64,000 bases of DNA from Cordylochernes scorpioides (lineage: Eukaryota > Arthropoda > Arachnida > Pseudoscorpiones > Chernetidae): assembly GCA_030710605.1 (NCBI GenBank), contig CP092863.1:55394507-55458506 (forward strand), in the 5' to 3' direction. The position numbers and the translations under genes are program-made. The notes beneath the pieces were generated by a model. The model was not told where the DNA came from. It searched no databases and was given only the letters and a program-made list of their open reading frames with translations. Below, piece by piece: positions 1-12,245 of the stretch. Positions within the stretch are counted from its first letter, which is position 1. Each line of letters opens with the position of its first letter.

Positions 1-1
1 G

Positions 2-607
2 ACCCTGCTGTGTCATGCAGAGGCAGTGATGAATGGAAGGCCCATGACTTATGTCAGCGACGATCCGAATGATCTTGTGACAATATCACCTTCCATGTTT
101 CTACAAGAACAGACAGATGTCGAGTTTCCCGAGTGCCAGAATATGGGATATAATCCAACGACACAGAAACTGCGCTATTTGAGCAAGCTGAGGGAGGAGT
201 TGAAATCACGATTCAGGAAGGAATATTTGTCCCTCCTGGTCTGGAGAAAACGACGCATTTACAATCCAAAACTCCAGGCTGGGGATGTTGTCCTTGTTGG
301 TATGGACAATAAAAAGCGTAACTTCTGGCCATTAGCAGTGATCGAGGAGATATTATTTGGAAGAGATGGAGTGAATAGATTAGTGAAGGTGAAAACCGCT
401 GTAGGAACCTTCCTAAGACCTATTCAGAAAATATATCCCTTGGAAATATCATCAACAGCAGCTTCTTCGCGTTTGCTGAACGATAAAGAGAAAACTGCAA
501 AAATACAGACTAGATCGGGAAGAACCATTTGTATACCCAACCGATTGGACGATTATTATTGTTTTTCTGTGTGCCTAGATAAAAACAGGTGGGAGTATGT
601 GGAATAA
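2..607 (+). CDS. BEL/Pao retrotransposon integrase C-terminus (partial, enters from left)
   Basis: The frame is open from base 2, so this is the tail of a polyprotein that begins outside the window. It reads as the last ~200 residues of a BEL/Pao integrase: the end of the catalytic core (E-A-V-M-N-G-R-P, the usual 'E.IxNxRPL' segment), then the 'SPSMFL' stretch and the basic C-terminal domain (DUF5641-like, with L..LREELKSRFRKEY and GDVVLVG). This part of integrase binds retroelement DNA during insertion. The closest relative in the window is the integrase at 10756-12173, which shares the domain order but is clearly a different subfamily. It ends at a TAA just inside the 3' LTR, as is common in this superfamily. 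Family assignment is secure; activity cannot be judged. Confidence 0.85.
   Translation, partial: TLLCHAEAVMNGRPMTYVSDDPNDLVTISPSMFLQEQTDVEFPECQNMGYNPTTQKLRYLSKLREELKSRFRKEYLSLLVWRKRRIYNPKLQAGDVVLVGMDNKKRNFWPLAVIEEILFGRDGVNRLVKVKTAVGTFLRPIQKIYPLEISSTAASSRLLNDKEKTAKIQTRSGRTICIPNRLDDYYCFSVCLDKNRWEYVE
581..597 (+). promoter_or_regulatory. polypurine tract of left BEL element
   Basis: A purine-rich run (AAAAACAGGTGGGAGTA) directly precedes the LTR start at 598. This is the expected place for the plus-strand primer of an LTR retrotransposon. It lies inside the end of the coding frame. Confidence 0.6.
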
Positions 608-887
608 TGGCGTCCAGACGGCTTGGGTGACAGTAAACATGCCGGCGGCGCCAGCCGCCAACAAAGGACTAACAGAACACGGCTTGGTCTGCTACCGACC
701 GAGTTAGGTGTTTTCCTCTGTCCTCTTACGTTGTATTAAATAAAGTTAGTTAGAAGGAGATTTTTACCCCCTCCTTTCTGCTATTTAGTGATCTTATTTA
801 AATCCTTGCAGCAGCCCACAAAGAATCATCACAGCGAATTCTTCTACCGAATCTCGCTTCAGTGTTTTGTGAAACTATTACCCTACA
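598..887 (+). repeat. 3' LTR of left BEL/Pao element
   Basis: The segment starts TGTGGAATAATGG and ends CCCTACA, so it has TG...CA ends, and it follows a polypurine tract and a BEL integrase. An AATAAA signal lies at 739-744. Its 5' partner is outside the window, so length and ends rest on the terminal motif alone. Confidence 0.6.
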
Positions 888-1333
888 TTTCTTCACAGTC
901 TCCATAAATTAGAGTGTGTAGCGACTTTTGAGGCAAACATTTAATTGATTTACCCCGCGTACGCACCACTCGCTCCAAACAACCACTAAACGTCATACTT
1001 TGTGATATAAAGAAGTTTCTTTCAGGTCTTTTAGAATTTATTCAGAAAAAAAGCTTCAGAAACATTTTAAAATATATTTTAGAGCTTTCTAATCTTTCCC
1101 TATTCCATAGTCCAAACCTATGAAGATATTTAATAAAATTCAATATATTTTATAGTTCAGATATAATCTATACCGTAAAACATTTATGATATTTAGAAGT
1201 GTTATAAAAATAAGGTATCTCTTTATCTCTCTCTATTAAAAATATTAGTATGAACATTTGAACCCTTTGAAAAAATTAAATATTATTTTGGAAAAAATAG
1301 CAAATTTATAGTTTAATGAATAAGAAAATATTG
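888..1333. other. non-coding AT-rich DNA
   Basis: No reading frame, RNA or repeat structure was recognised here. Confidence 0.5.
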
Positions 1334-1550
1334 TAACATAGTATTTATTAATTTTATTTATGTAACATAGTATTTATTAATTTTATTATTTTTTTATTAA
1401 CAGAGTGGTCATTTTGATGTTTATATCATGCGACTCTGTAAATTTCCCTCGTGGCTTATCTTTTGTTTACAATTCATAGTTTGCCTTCCCTGAAATAAAT
1501 TGTTGTCTCCTCCTGAAGTTTTTGTTTTCCCTCATTTTCCACGTGGCATT
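1334..1550 (+). repeat. unbroken copy of the repeat into which the BEL element inserted
   Basis: The left part (to ~1417) matches 1883-1968 and the right part (from ~1418) matches 13258-13360. The latter two are the flanks of the BEL insertion. The left part itself holds a ~35-bp unit twice (TATGTAACATAGTATTTATT...). The right part, around 1490-1545, is a diverged relative of an internal segment of the Helitrons described below ('AAATAAATTG...CCTGAA...TTTTCCTAATTTTC' type). Confidence 0.65.
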
Positions 1551-1882
1551 TTGGTGGAGATGCTGGGTAAGTTAGGGAAGACAAACTGAAGGTGGCCGAG
1601 AAGAATTTGAAGCCATGGGTGCTGTAATCCACATTTTTAGAGACTGGCTCCAGGATTCCACCGTCGTGTCAAAGCCAAGACTTCCTTCCAAGATGACGAT
1701 GTTTCTATAGACGGAGATACGACGACAAAGCCGCTCTTCACGCCGCAAGAAAATGGACGCAAAGGTACTAGGGACAAAGTTCCAAGACTTCGATGGAATC
1801 CTTGGCAGAAGCACGTCAAGTCCACGTTAGTATCTACAATAATTGCTAGCCGTGGGTCACAGCTCCCATAGGGAAGAAGCTA
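1551..1882. other. unexplained segment between two repeat copies
   Basis: This stretch is somewhat less AT-rich than its surroundings. Short open frames occur on both strands but none resembles a known protein. It may be part of the same old repeat. Confidence 0.3.
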
Positions 1883-1968
1883 TGTAACATAGTATTTATT
1901 AATTTTATTTATGTAACATAGTATTTATCAATTTTATTATTTTTTATTAACAGAGTGGTCATTTTTAT
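1883..1968 (+). repeat. left half of second repeat copy, cut by the BEL insertion
   Basis: Nearly identical to 1334-1417. It ends with TTTAT (1964-1968), the same five bases that follow the element at 13258-13262. Confidence 0.75.
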
Positions 1969-2139
1969 TGTTAGAACTCATGGAATATTGTATGTATATA
2001 TGTAAATATTACAACTATTTTTTCATATTTTTGGTTTTTTGTGTGTCTGACCCCTCAGCGAAGGGGAATCTATTTTTTGCTGTTTCTTCTCCTCTTTTCA
2101 CACACCGCCCCCCCCCCCCTTGCCGAGAGAATGTAAGCG

Positions 2140-2325
2140 TCCACCGGCCGGATGGACCGTCCAAAGTACCCACCGACCAATTGGAGGGGCGGAGGGGTCA
2201 AAAAGGTCAGGGCGCGGGCGCCAGAGTTGGTGTCACAGCTGTGCGGAGTAGACAAGAAAAAAGCCTCGCGGCGGCTTGCCCTAGATGAGCTCCGGGAACT
2301 TCGTCCATCTTCCATAAACGACCAT
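2140..2325 (+). repeat. LTR block shared with Helitrons
   Basis: This GC-rich block aligns with the reverse complement of 26437-26590 and, in part, with 36940-37125, both inside Helitrons. Shared landmarks include CCACCGACCAATT/CA, CACAGCTGTG, GTAGACAAGAAAAAA and GAACTTCGTCCATCTTCC followed by ATAAACGAC. It also occurs in the 3' LTR at about 12416-12600. Confidence 0.75.
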
Positions 2326-2523
2326 ACAAGCGGTCTGAGAAGGGACAGGGTGGCTGACATCTCAAAGAAAGGTGAAGCCGAGACGAATCGTCGAGAGATT
2401 CGCATAGTGGTTGGAGTACGTCAAGAGCGACGAATTGTGCTTCATCTGAAGATTCCAGGAAGTTCGTCGAGGACAGACGAAATTGTGCTTCCAAGGCAGG
2501 GGGGCTCGGGCAAGCCGACCTAA
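2152..2523 (+). CDS. 123-aa open frame inside the BEL 5' LTR (function unknown)
   Basis: The frame opens with ATG and is rich in Arg, Lys and Ser, with no recognisable domain. The same frame is intact in the 3' LTR at 12428-12799. LTRs rarely code for protein, and identity of the two frames follows from LTR identity, so this is weak evidence for a gene. The GC-rich stretch also carries long open frames on the opposite strand, which suggests base composition rather than selection. Confidence 0.15.
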   Translation: MDRPKYPPTNWRGGGVKKVRARAPELVSQLCGVDKKKASRRLALDELRELRPSSINDHTSGLRRDRVADISKKGEAETNRREIRIVVGVRQERRIVLHLKIPGSSSRTDEIVLPRQGGSGKPT

Positions 2524-2986
2524 CAACTGAGAGGAACTGTTTTTTTGGTGAGCACTCTCTCACATGCTTTTATTTCCTAAAAATTGATATATTTTTTATG
2601 TTAATCTAGCATATTTTGTAGTATTTTCTTTTTCTTATTTTTACTAAGTTTTTTTTTCTATTTTCGTCAATATCATCATTATATATTTTCTTTTGTTAAA
2701 AAACATTTAAGTTGCATGCAAAAATTTTGGAATATACAAAAATAATAAGTTTTCATATATTTTTTTATCCTTCATTTTATAGCTAACATTAAACAAAACT
2801 TTATATGTGTAACCTTTTTGTTGTCTTCCTTTTTTTCTTGCTTGAACACCCAAGGCAGCCCAAAACAATATCAAACTTTAGGTTAAAGTTTTTATTTTGT
2901 TAAAAAGGGGGTTTGTGGAGCGTTCAGAATTTTTTTTTTTCCTCCACGAGCTTTTTTAATTACCCCGTTCTTAACATTATATTTTT

Positions 2987-3004
2987 TGGCGTCCCCGGGT
3001 GGGC
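2987..3004 (+). promoter_or_regulatory. candidate primer binding site of BEL element
   Basis: TGGCGTCCCCGGGTGGGC lies ten bases after the LTR end and starts with TGG, as needed to pair with a tRNA CCA tail. I could not assign the tRNA. Confidence 0.4.
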
Positions 3005-3069
3005 TGCATTGGCTGGTCAGATCGAGAAAAAAAAAAAGAAAGGTTTCGAGAAAAATTATATAGTAAATA

Positions 3070-3606
3070 ATGCAGAATATTGATATCTTAAAAAGGGCTA
3101 GAGCCCCCAAAAGAGCTATTTTTACTCGGCTGTCCACCGAGTTTTGGGCTGAAATAGAAAAGCCAGATTTCGATACAGAAAAATATAGAGCTAAATATAA
3201 CCGAATTTGTGCTCTCTCTAAGGAAATAAGTGAAATTGATTCAAGGTATCATGGGCTCCTTCTGGAGGATGAAACCATAACGGAGGTCAAAATCTAAGAA
3301 GAATTCGAGGGTTGTGAAAACTATGTTCAAGGGATGTTTGACATAGAAAATAAATATTTGTCTCGGTGTGAAACCGCGAGGGATAGGGTCGACGGCTCAT
3401 TGGTGGAGTCCGCGGCGAATTCGGTTGTAAATACCGAATCTAAAAGAACTATAAGGTTGCCAAAAGTGGAGCTACCAAAATTTAAGGGCAACCTAGAGGA
3501 GTGGCTCTCATGGTGGGGGCAATTTAGCAAAATTAATGACGATGAAACTCTTGGGGATGTAGATAAATTTCACTATCTGCTACAAGCTGTAGACTTCAGG
3601 CTCTGA
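3070..3606 (+). pseudogene. BEL/Pao gag, broken and internally deleted
   Basis: The first part (75 codons from the ATG) is a Pao-type gag N-terminus. A TAA at 3295-3297 interrupts it, and the same frame resumes without a shift. The second part contains the typical DUF1759 start: RLPKVELPKF, GNLEEWLSWW and DKFHYLLQA. In related elements about 200 residues follow before the zinc-knuckle region. Here the frame stops a few codons later at 3604-3606, and the next frame begins directly with the sequence that normally follows that missing block. So the middle of the capsid region has been deleted. The product could not form a normal particle by itself. Confidence 0.8.
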
Positions 3607-6507
3607 TGGACTTCCTTCGGGATGAGGTGAAGGGTGCTGAGCGAATGGCATTTGCTAAGGAGAATTTTGAGGGTAATAGCTCAATGAGGGCTACAGGTTC
3701 TCAACTAAAGACTCCTCGGAAGACACCGCCCACTGTCTCCAATTTATTCGGCAGCGCATTTAAGAGAAAATGCATATTCTGCCAGAGGGATAATCACCTG
3801 AGTAGTAGATGTTTTGTTGCCTCGCGTCTTACACCTAGCGAGAGGGATCAAAGGATAAAGGAGGCTAAAGTCTGCTTTAAGTGTCTAAAGGGTAACCATC
3901 TGAAAAGGGAATGCCGAGCAGACATAAAATGTAGAAATTGCGGAAAAGATCATCTAGATATCTTTTGCAATAAAATTGCTTTGAAGCAAGGAGGAAACAA
4001 TAGTTTCAAAGGTGAAACATCTAAGGTTGTTAATGAAGGAAATGCAACATGCACGGGTGTTAATATGTCTGCGCGAACATGCGCCAATGACATCTTACTC
4101 ATGACTTCCGTGGCGAAATTGAAAGGGGCTAAAGAGACTAAAGAAGTAAAAGTGTTATTTGACACTGGAAGTCACTACTCCTATATAAAGAGATCAATTG
4201 TCGAAAAACTGGGTTTAAACAAAATAGGAGAGATAAGTTTGGAAAAATCTCTTTTCGGGGGAGGAAATATGAAGGAGGCGTTGCATGGGAAATATGTTTT
4301 GAAACTGGGAAGTCTAACCAATAAAATTGATGTAGACATAGTCGCCCTCGATCAACCAGAAATTTGTGCAAGGATACCGCCGATTCCAAGAGGACGTTTG
4401 TTATACAAATTAAAACGGAAAAAGATCTATATTCACCCGTCAAATTTTAGAAATGAGGAAATAGATATTTTAATAGGTAGTGACTATTTTGGACAATTAC
4501 TGACCGGGAAGGTCGTCCATCTAGGAGAGGACCTAACTGCCGTAGAGACAAAATTAGGATGGACGCTTATGGGGCAATCTCCGGTGGTGTGTAAGGAGGA
4601 TAAGGTCCAAATTGCATTGAATATGTTGGTTGCAAGAAACAACTTGAAGGATCTTTGGGAGCTGGATGTCTTGGGAATCCAAGATCCCATCGAAGTTGTC
4701 TCAAAAAAGAAAAGGGAAACTGAACTAAGGGAACATTTTATAAAAAATATAAAGAGGGATGAAGATCAACGATATTCAGTCGCGCTACCATGGAAATGCG
4801 AAAGAAATAATATACCCTCAAATTTAGAAATAGCGCAGAGGAGATTGGAAGCATGCACTAATAAGTTAAGGAAGGAGAAAAGGGTTATTGAATATTCTAC
4901 TATTCTTCAAGAATGGGAGAGAGAGGGCCTAATTGAGAGGATAGAGGAGAATAGGCCTCAAAAGAAGGGCCATTATTTACCGCATAGGCCGGTGTTCAAG
5001 GCTGAAAGTAGGACGACGCCTCTTCGTCCTGTTTTCGATGCCTCCTGCAGGTCGTATAATGGTCTTTCTCTGAATGACTATCTAGAAAAGGGACCTAACC
5101 TTTTGGAAAAAATACCTGAAATATTAATTAGGTTTAGAGAAAAGGGTATTGGTGTTCTAGCCGATATTCGAAAGGCATTTCAGATGATTACAGTGCAGCT
5201 TCAAGACCAGGACTTTCTTCGCTTCCTTTGGTGGGATCAAACTGACCCTATGAAGTTAACCGTTTTTAGACATAAACGTGTGGTATTTGGGCTTAACTGT
5301 AGTCCATTCATCTTGGGTGCAGTTATTGATCATCATCTGAATTCTGTACAAGGTCCGGCAGCTGAAATCGCAAAGACTATGGCGAGATCCTTTTATATGG
5401 ATAATTTGGTAACATCCCTCTCCTCTCAGGAGGAGGTCCAACAATTCCAGAATACAGCTGTCAATATCATGGAAATGGCAAAAATGGACTTGCGTGAGTG
5501 GGAATTTAATTTACCAGTGAGTAATTCAAAGGAGGAAAAAGGAACTACTACCAAGGTGTTGGGACTTGTGTGGGACAAAGTAGAAGATGTACTTAATTGT
5601 GATGTTTCTATTGAAAAGGATCTCCCCCGAAGACTAACCAAGAGGATTATCCTTTCTAAAATTCAGCAAGTTTTTGATCCTTTGGGAGTTCATAGTCCTA
5701 TATTTTTGCCTCCTAAACTATTATTACAGAGGTCCTGGGAGTTGAAAATTGGATGGGATTCTCAATTACCCGAAGATATGGATCGGGAGTTTAGAACATG
5801 GTACTCCCAAATTGGTCTATTAAGTCAAATCAAAATTCCCAGGCATATTTGGTTTGATCAAACTAATGAGAATGAAATACACGTCTTCTGCGATGCCAGT
5901 AAATCAGCTTATGCAGCAGTGGCATATATGAGAAGTGAAGTGCAGGGGGGAGTACATTTGTCTCTGCTTTGGAGCAAATCTAGGCTTGCGCCAACCAAGA
6001 GGGTAACCATTCCTCGGTTAGAACTTTTGGCCTGCGTTTTAGGAGCTAGACTTGTTAAATCTATTTCGACTGCCTTAACAAATAGTTGCCCTGTTACTTT
6101 ATGGACCGATTCCTCAACCGTTATGGCTTGGCTCAAGAGAAAAAATGATTGGAATGTGTTTGTAAGAAACCGAGTACATGAAATACGAGACACTGTCAAT
6201 AATGAGAACTGGAAGTTTGTTTACGGAAAATTTAATCCAGCGGATTTGCCTTCTCGAGGGTGCTCTATCTCGACCAACTGGTGGGAGGGTCCTGAATGGC
6301 TCAAAGGGGAAAAGGAGAGTTGGCCTAGTTTTGAACCGACTATTGATGAGGAAGAGATCATCAAAGAAAAAAGAAAAACCTTACAGGCCCACACCACTCT
6401 CATTGTCGAGGCAAATCGATGGTTCCTAGATAGAAGATCCAAGTATAGCTTAAACATTAGGATTATGGCTTGGGTTTTAAGATTCTTGGACAATGCGAGA
6501 AGAATAC
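3606..6507 (+). CDS. BEL/Pao zinc knuckles-protease-RT-RNase H (interrupted by Copia)
   Basis: The frame opens at an ATG created next to the gag deletion and is uninterrupted for ~967 codons to the Copia insertion. In order: three zinc knuckles (Cys56-Cys69, Cys90-Cys103, Cys109-Cys121), an aspartic protease with FDTGS at ~186, reverse transcriptase from ~440 with VFDAS (~476) and the catalytic box YMDN (~596), then RNase H with FCDAS (~760), TIPRLELLA and WTDSS. These enzymes mature the particle and copy the RNA into DNA. The RT box has Asn where most RTs have a second Asp; I recall the N form as frequent in arthropod BEL elements, so it may be normal. The frame beyond 6507 (to 6611) is Copia LTR sequence. 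The coding sequence resumes in the same frame at 10756. Confidence 0.9.
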
Positions 6508-6712
6508 TGTTAGGATTTTATAAGTTGTTTTTTCCTAGATTAGTTTATTTATATTTTGACCAGATGACTGGACGATTTTACATGTATATAAATTGGTTTT
6601 TAATGATGTAAATTAGTTAGTCATGATAGGTAATTAAAAGTGTTGATTTTCTGAGAGGTGTAGTGTTTGACTCTGCTCGATTGGTAGACTAGGAAAGAAT
6701 TGGTTCCTAACA
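6508..6712 (+). repeat. 5' LTR of Copia element
   Basis: 205 bp, TG...CA, identical by eye to 10546-10750. Confidence 0.95.
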
Positions 6713-6743
6713 GGTTATGGGCCCAGCACGCTTCCACTGCGCC
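6713..6743 (+). promoter_or_regulatory. Copia primer binding site matching initiator tRNA-Met 5' half
   Basis: Directly after the LTR, 31 consecutive bases (from GGTTATGGGCCCAGCACG to ACTGCGCC) are the exact reverse complement of the arthropod initiator tRNA-Met from the D-arm to just after the CAT anticodon. Drosophila copia is known to use a 5' half of this tRNA as primer. The match here extends well past the ~15 bases usually quoted. Confidence 0.9.
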
Positions 6744-6974
6744 GTAGAGAGAAATTAGAAGTTTAGGCTAAAGAAGAAAAAAGCTGAAAGTTAAAGCTAA
6801 GAAAGTAAAGAAGAAAAAGCTGAAAGTTAAAGCTGAAGGGAAAGCCAAAGAAGAAAAGTTTATTAGGCTAACTAAGATAGAGAATAGAATTAAGAAATTT
6901 AGATAGAGAAATTTGAGTGATTTAAAGACTGAACTTTGTGCAACGAAGAAGAAGAAAAAAGCTTTGAGTTATAA

Positions 6975-9501
<2,527 letters not shown>

Positions 9502-10475
9502 TGAGATCTAAATCAGAGGTCCTTGAAAGATTTAAAGAATATAAGAACAGTGTTGAGAATTACCACAGCAGAAAAATCAAAGTCTTAAGAAGTGATAATG
9601 GGACGGAATATGTTAATGGCGAATTTAATAAATTTCTTAATGAAAATGGCATCAAACGACAACTTACAGTTCCAAGAACACCTCAGCAAAATGGAACTGC
9701 AGAAAGAATGAATCAAACATTGCTAAACACAGCAAGATGCATTTTGCTTGAATCAGGGATTCCCAAATCATTCTGGGCAGATGCCGTAAATACAGCTTGT
9801 TACTTGAGAAACAAATGTTCTAGCAAGGCGATAAGTAACAAAATACCAGAAGAAATGTGGACCGAACGGCCGGTGAAGATTGAGCATATCCGAGTTTTCG
9901 GTTGTCAGACCTGGGCATACAACGACCAGCGTCGATCCAAATTTGACTCAAGAAGCAGAGAATGTGTTTTAATTGGTTATCCGGAAGGAGTCAAGGGATA
10001 CAAGGTTTGGGACTTCAGAAACAATAAGGTCTTCGTAACCAGAAATGTCAGATTTAGAGAAGACGTTTTCCCAACTAAGAAAATTGACAAACAAATTTCA
10101 CATGAAACTGATTTTTTCCAGGTTTTAAATAATAAATTTGAAGAAGACTATGAATCTGTAAATGGGGAAGATACGAAATTGGTGGAAAGGAATCAGAAAG
10201 ACGAACTTAAGAAGGAAGACGAGGAAGGTCAAAATGAGGCTGCGATCCCAAGAGGATATTCAGGGACTGATGAAGAAGCAATATCGGTAGAGAGAAATCT
10301 GAATAACTTAGAACGAAAAGAGGATGAAGAGCAGGCCTGTGGAGACGAAGAACTGAGGAGAGAAGACGAAGAGGAAGGCCAGAATGAAACTGTAATCCCA
10401 AGAAGATCTTCAAGAATTGCGGCTTGGCGGAGGGAGTATTGCAGATATTCTAACTGGGGGAATTGGAAGAGTTAA
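9502..10475 (+). CDS. Copia integrase C-part with Glu-rich tail (no RT follows)
   Basis: This continues the frame of 7008-8616 after the Helitron. It has the second catalytic Asp (SDNGTEYVNGEF) and the catalytic Glu (PQQNGTAERMNQ), then the conserved Copia integrase tail (VFGCQTWAY, LIGYPEGVKGYKVWD). A low-complexity tail follows with two similar acidic blocks (GQNEAAIPR and GQNETVIPRRSSR). In a full Copia element the RRSSR segment leads into reverse transcriptase. Here the frame stops ~20 codons later, 70 bp before the 3' LTR. RT and RNase H are missing altogether. Confidence 0.88.
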
Positions 10476-10530
10476 ACTAACCAGGATCTTGACCACTCTA
10501 GGCCTCCGATGAGGGTATGAAAACAACTTT

Positions 10531-10545
10531 AAAATGGGGGGGCAT
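10531..10545 (+). promoter_or_regulatory. polypurine tract of Copia element
   Basis: AAAATGGGGGGGCAT directly precedes the 3' LTR start. Confidence 0.75.
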
Positions 10546-10750
10546 TGTTAGGATTTTATAAGTTGTTTTTTCCTAGATTAGTTTATTTATATTTTGACCA
10601 GATGACTGGACGATTTTACATGTATATAAATTGGTTTTTAATGATGTAAATTAGTTAGTCATGATAGGTAATTAAAAGTGTTGATTTTCTGAGAGGTGTA
10701 GTGTTTGACTCTGCTCGATTGGTAGACTAGGAAAGAATTGGTTCCTAACA
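10546..10750 (+). repeat. 3' LTR of Copia element
   Basis: 205 bp, identical by eye to 6508-6712; followed by the AATAC target duplication. Confidence 0.95.
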
Positions 10751-10755
10751 AATAC

Positions 10756-12173
10756 CCACTGAAAGGGGAAATTTGAAAGTAATAGAGTTAGAAAGGGCCG
10801 AAAGGAAGCTGTTGAAATTGGTTCAACAAGAGACTTTCCCAGGAAAACAGGCTCCGAAAAATGGATTAAAGACTATTAAATCCGTCGAAGGTCTGTGGTG
10901 CGTTGAGACGAATCTGCTACATGGACAAGATTCAGAAGTGTTTAAACGACCTATTTTACTACCTCGTAATCATCCTTTGGTGGAACAGATGGTTCGTGAA
11001 ATACACCAACAAAATGGGCATGGAGGGGCCCAATTCATTCTTTCACAATTGAGAGAGAAATTCTGGATCATTGGTGGTCGCAGATTGATTAAACAAATAA
11101 TTGGGAAATGTGTGATATGTAGGAGGCATAATCAGAAACCTATTCAGACTCCTGGCGCGGCTTTGCCGACTAATAGAATAGGGTTAGGCAAACCCTTCGA
11201 GGTGACAGGTGTGGATCTGTTGGGACCGCTACATCTTAAAGGTGGCAGCAAGGTTTGGGTGGCCTTGTTTACTTGCGCTGTTTACAGAGCTGTCCACATA
11301 GAGATTGTGAGAACATTAGAGGCAAACACTTTTTTGTTAGCTCTAAAAAGATTCATTTGTCGGCGTGGACGTCCCGGAAAAATATATAGTGATAACGGGA
11401 CAAATTTCTCAAAAACAAACGAATTACTTAAACGCTTGGATTGGGGGGAGATTGAAAGGGAATCGAGTGTAAAAAGAATCCAATGGATTTTTATCCCTCC
11501 CTCAGCGCCTTGGTGGGGAGGGTTTTGGGAGAGATTAGTAAGGGTTGTTAAGAGTTTATTGGTTCGTATGCTCGGATTTAGTAAATTGAATTATGTACAA
11601 CTTGAGACTGCTTTATGTGAGGTAGAGAGTATTATCAACAATAGAGCTCTTTCATATATATCGGAAGATGACCAAGACCTCATTCCCTTGACCCCTCAAA
11701 TGTTTCTGCAGACTAACGCAAACAATGAGTTTCCGGAGCTAGAGAAAATAAGAGTGAATTCTTTCACCAGAAAATACAAGATTTTGAGTAAACTAAATGA
11801 GGAACTCAAACAGAGATTCCGCAAGGAATATTTGGGGGTACTGATGCAACGGGCCGAAAATAAAAGGGAGCGATGCATAAAAGAAGGGGATTTAGTCCTT
11901 ATAGGCCAGGACAACACTAAAAGAATTCTCTGGCCTGTTGGAAAAATAATAAAACTTTACTTGGGGAAAGATGGGGTGAACAGGGTTGCCAGAGTCAAGA
12001 CATCTACAGGCGAATGGCTACGCCCTGTACAGAGACTGTTTCCCCTTGAGATTTCCTCTGAGGAAACTCCTGAAAAGGTGTCTGGGGATAAAAAACCTCT
12101 AACGATCGAAACAAGATCCGGACGTGAAGTCCGCAAACCAATAAGGTTTGCTCCTGATGTTTTGAATCAGTGA
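10756..12173 (+). CDS. BEL/Pao integrase (second part of pol)
   Basis: This continues the frame of 3606-6507 after the Copia insertion. It carries the integrase zinc region (HQQNGHGGAQF ... CVICRRH), the catalytic triad (Asp in VTGVDLLGP, Asp in IYSDNGTNF, Glu in WGGFWERLVR), and the BEL-type C-terminal domain (LTPQMFLQ, EELKQRFRKEY, EGDLVLIG, then a basic tail). Integrase inserts the DNA copy into the genome. The domain looks intact. The stop at 12171-12173 lies ~60 bp before the polypurine tract, as expected for a BEL element without an env gene. Confidence 0.92.
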
Positions 12174-12230
12174 CAAAAGAAAGGGAGAGCACATTTCCTT
12201 GTTTTTTTTTTTTTTGTGTTTTCACACAAA

Positions 12231-12245
12231 GAAAAGGTGGGGGTA
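12231..12245 (+). promoter_or_regulatory. polypurine tract of BEL element
   Basis: GAAAAGGTGGGGGTA directly precedes the 3' LTR. Confidence 0.75.

Larger units (their letters stand above)
1969..2976 (+). repeat. 5' LTR of BEL/Pao element
   Basis: 1008 bp, matched to 12246-13257. It has TG...CA ends, a poly-C run, a GC-rich middle (about 2130-2520) unlike the AT-rich rest, and an AT-rich right part. Confidence 0.92.

Noticed and set aside
6508-6611. C-terminal tail of the 1001-codon BEL frame (ILLGFYKLFF...)
   Set aside because: This is Copia LTR sequence read by chance in the BEL frame.
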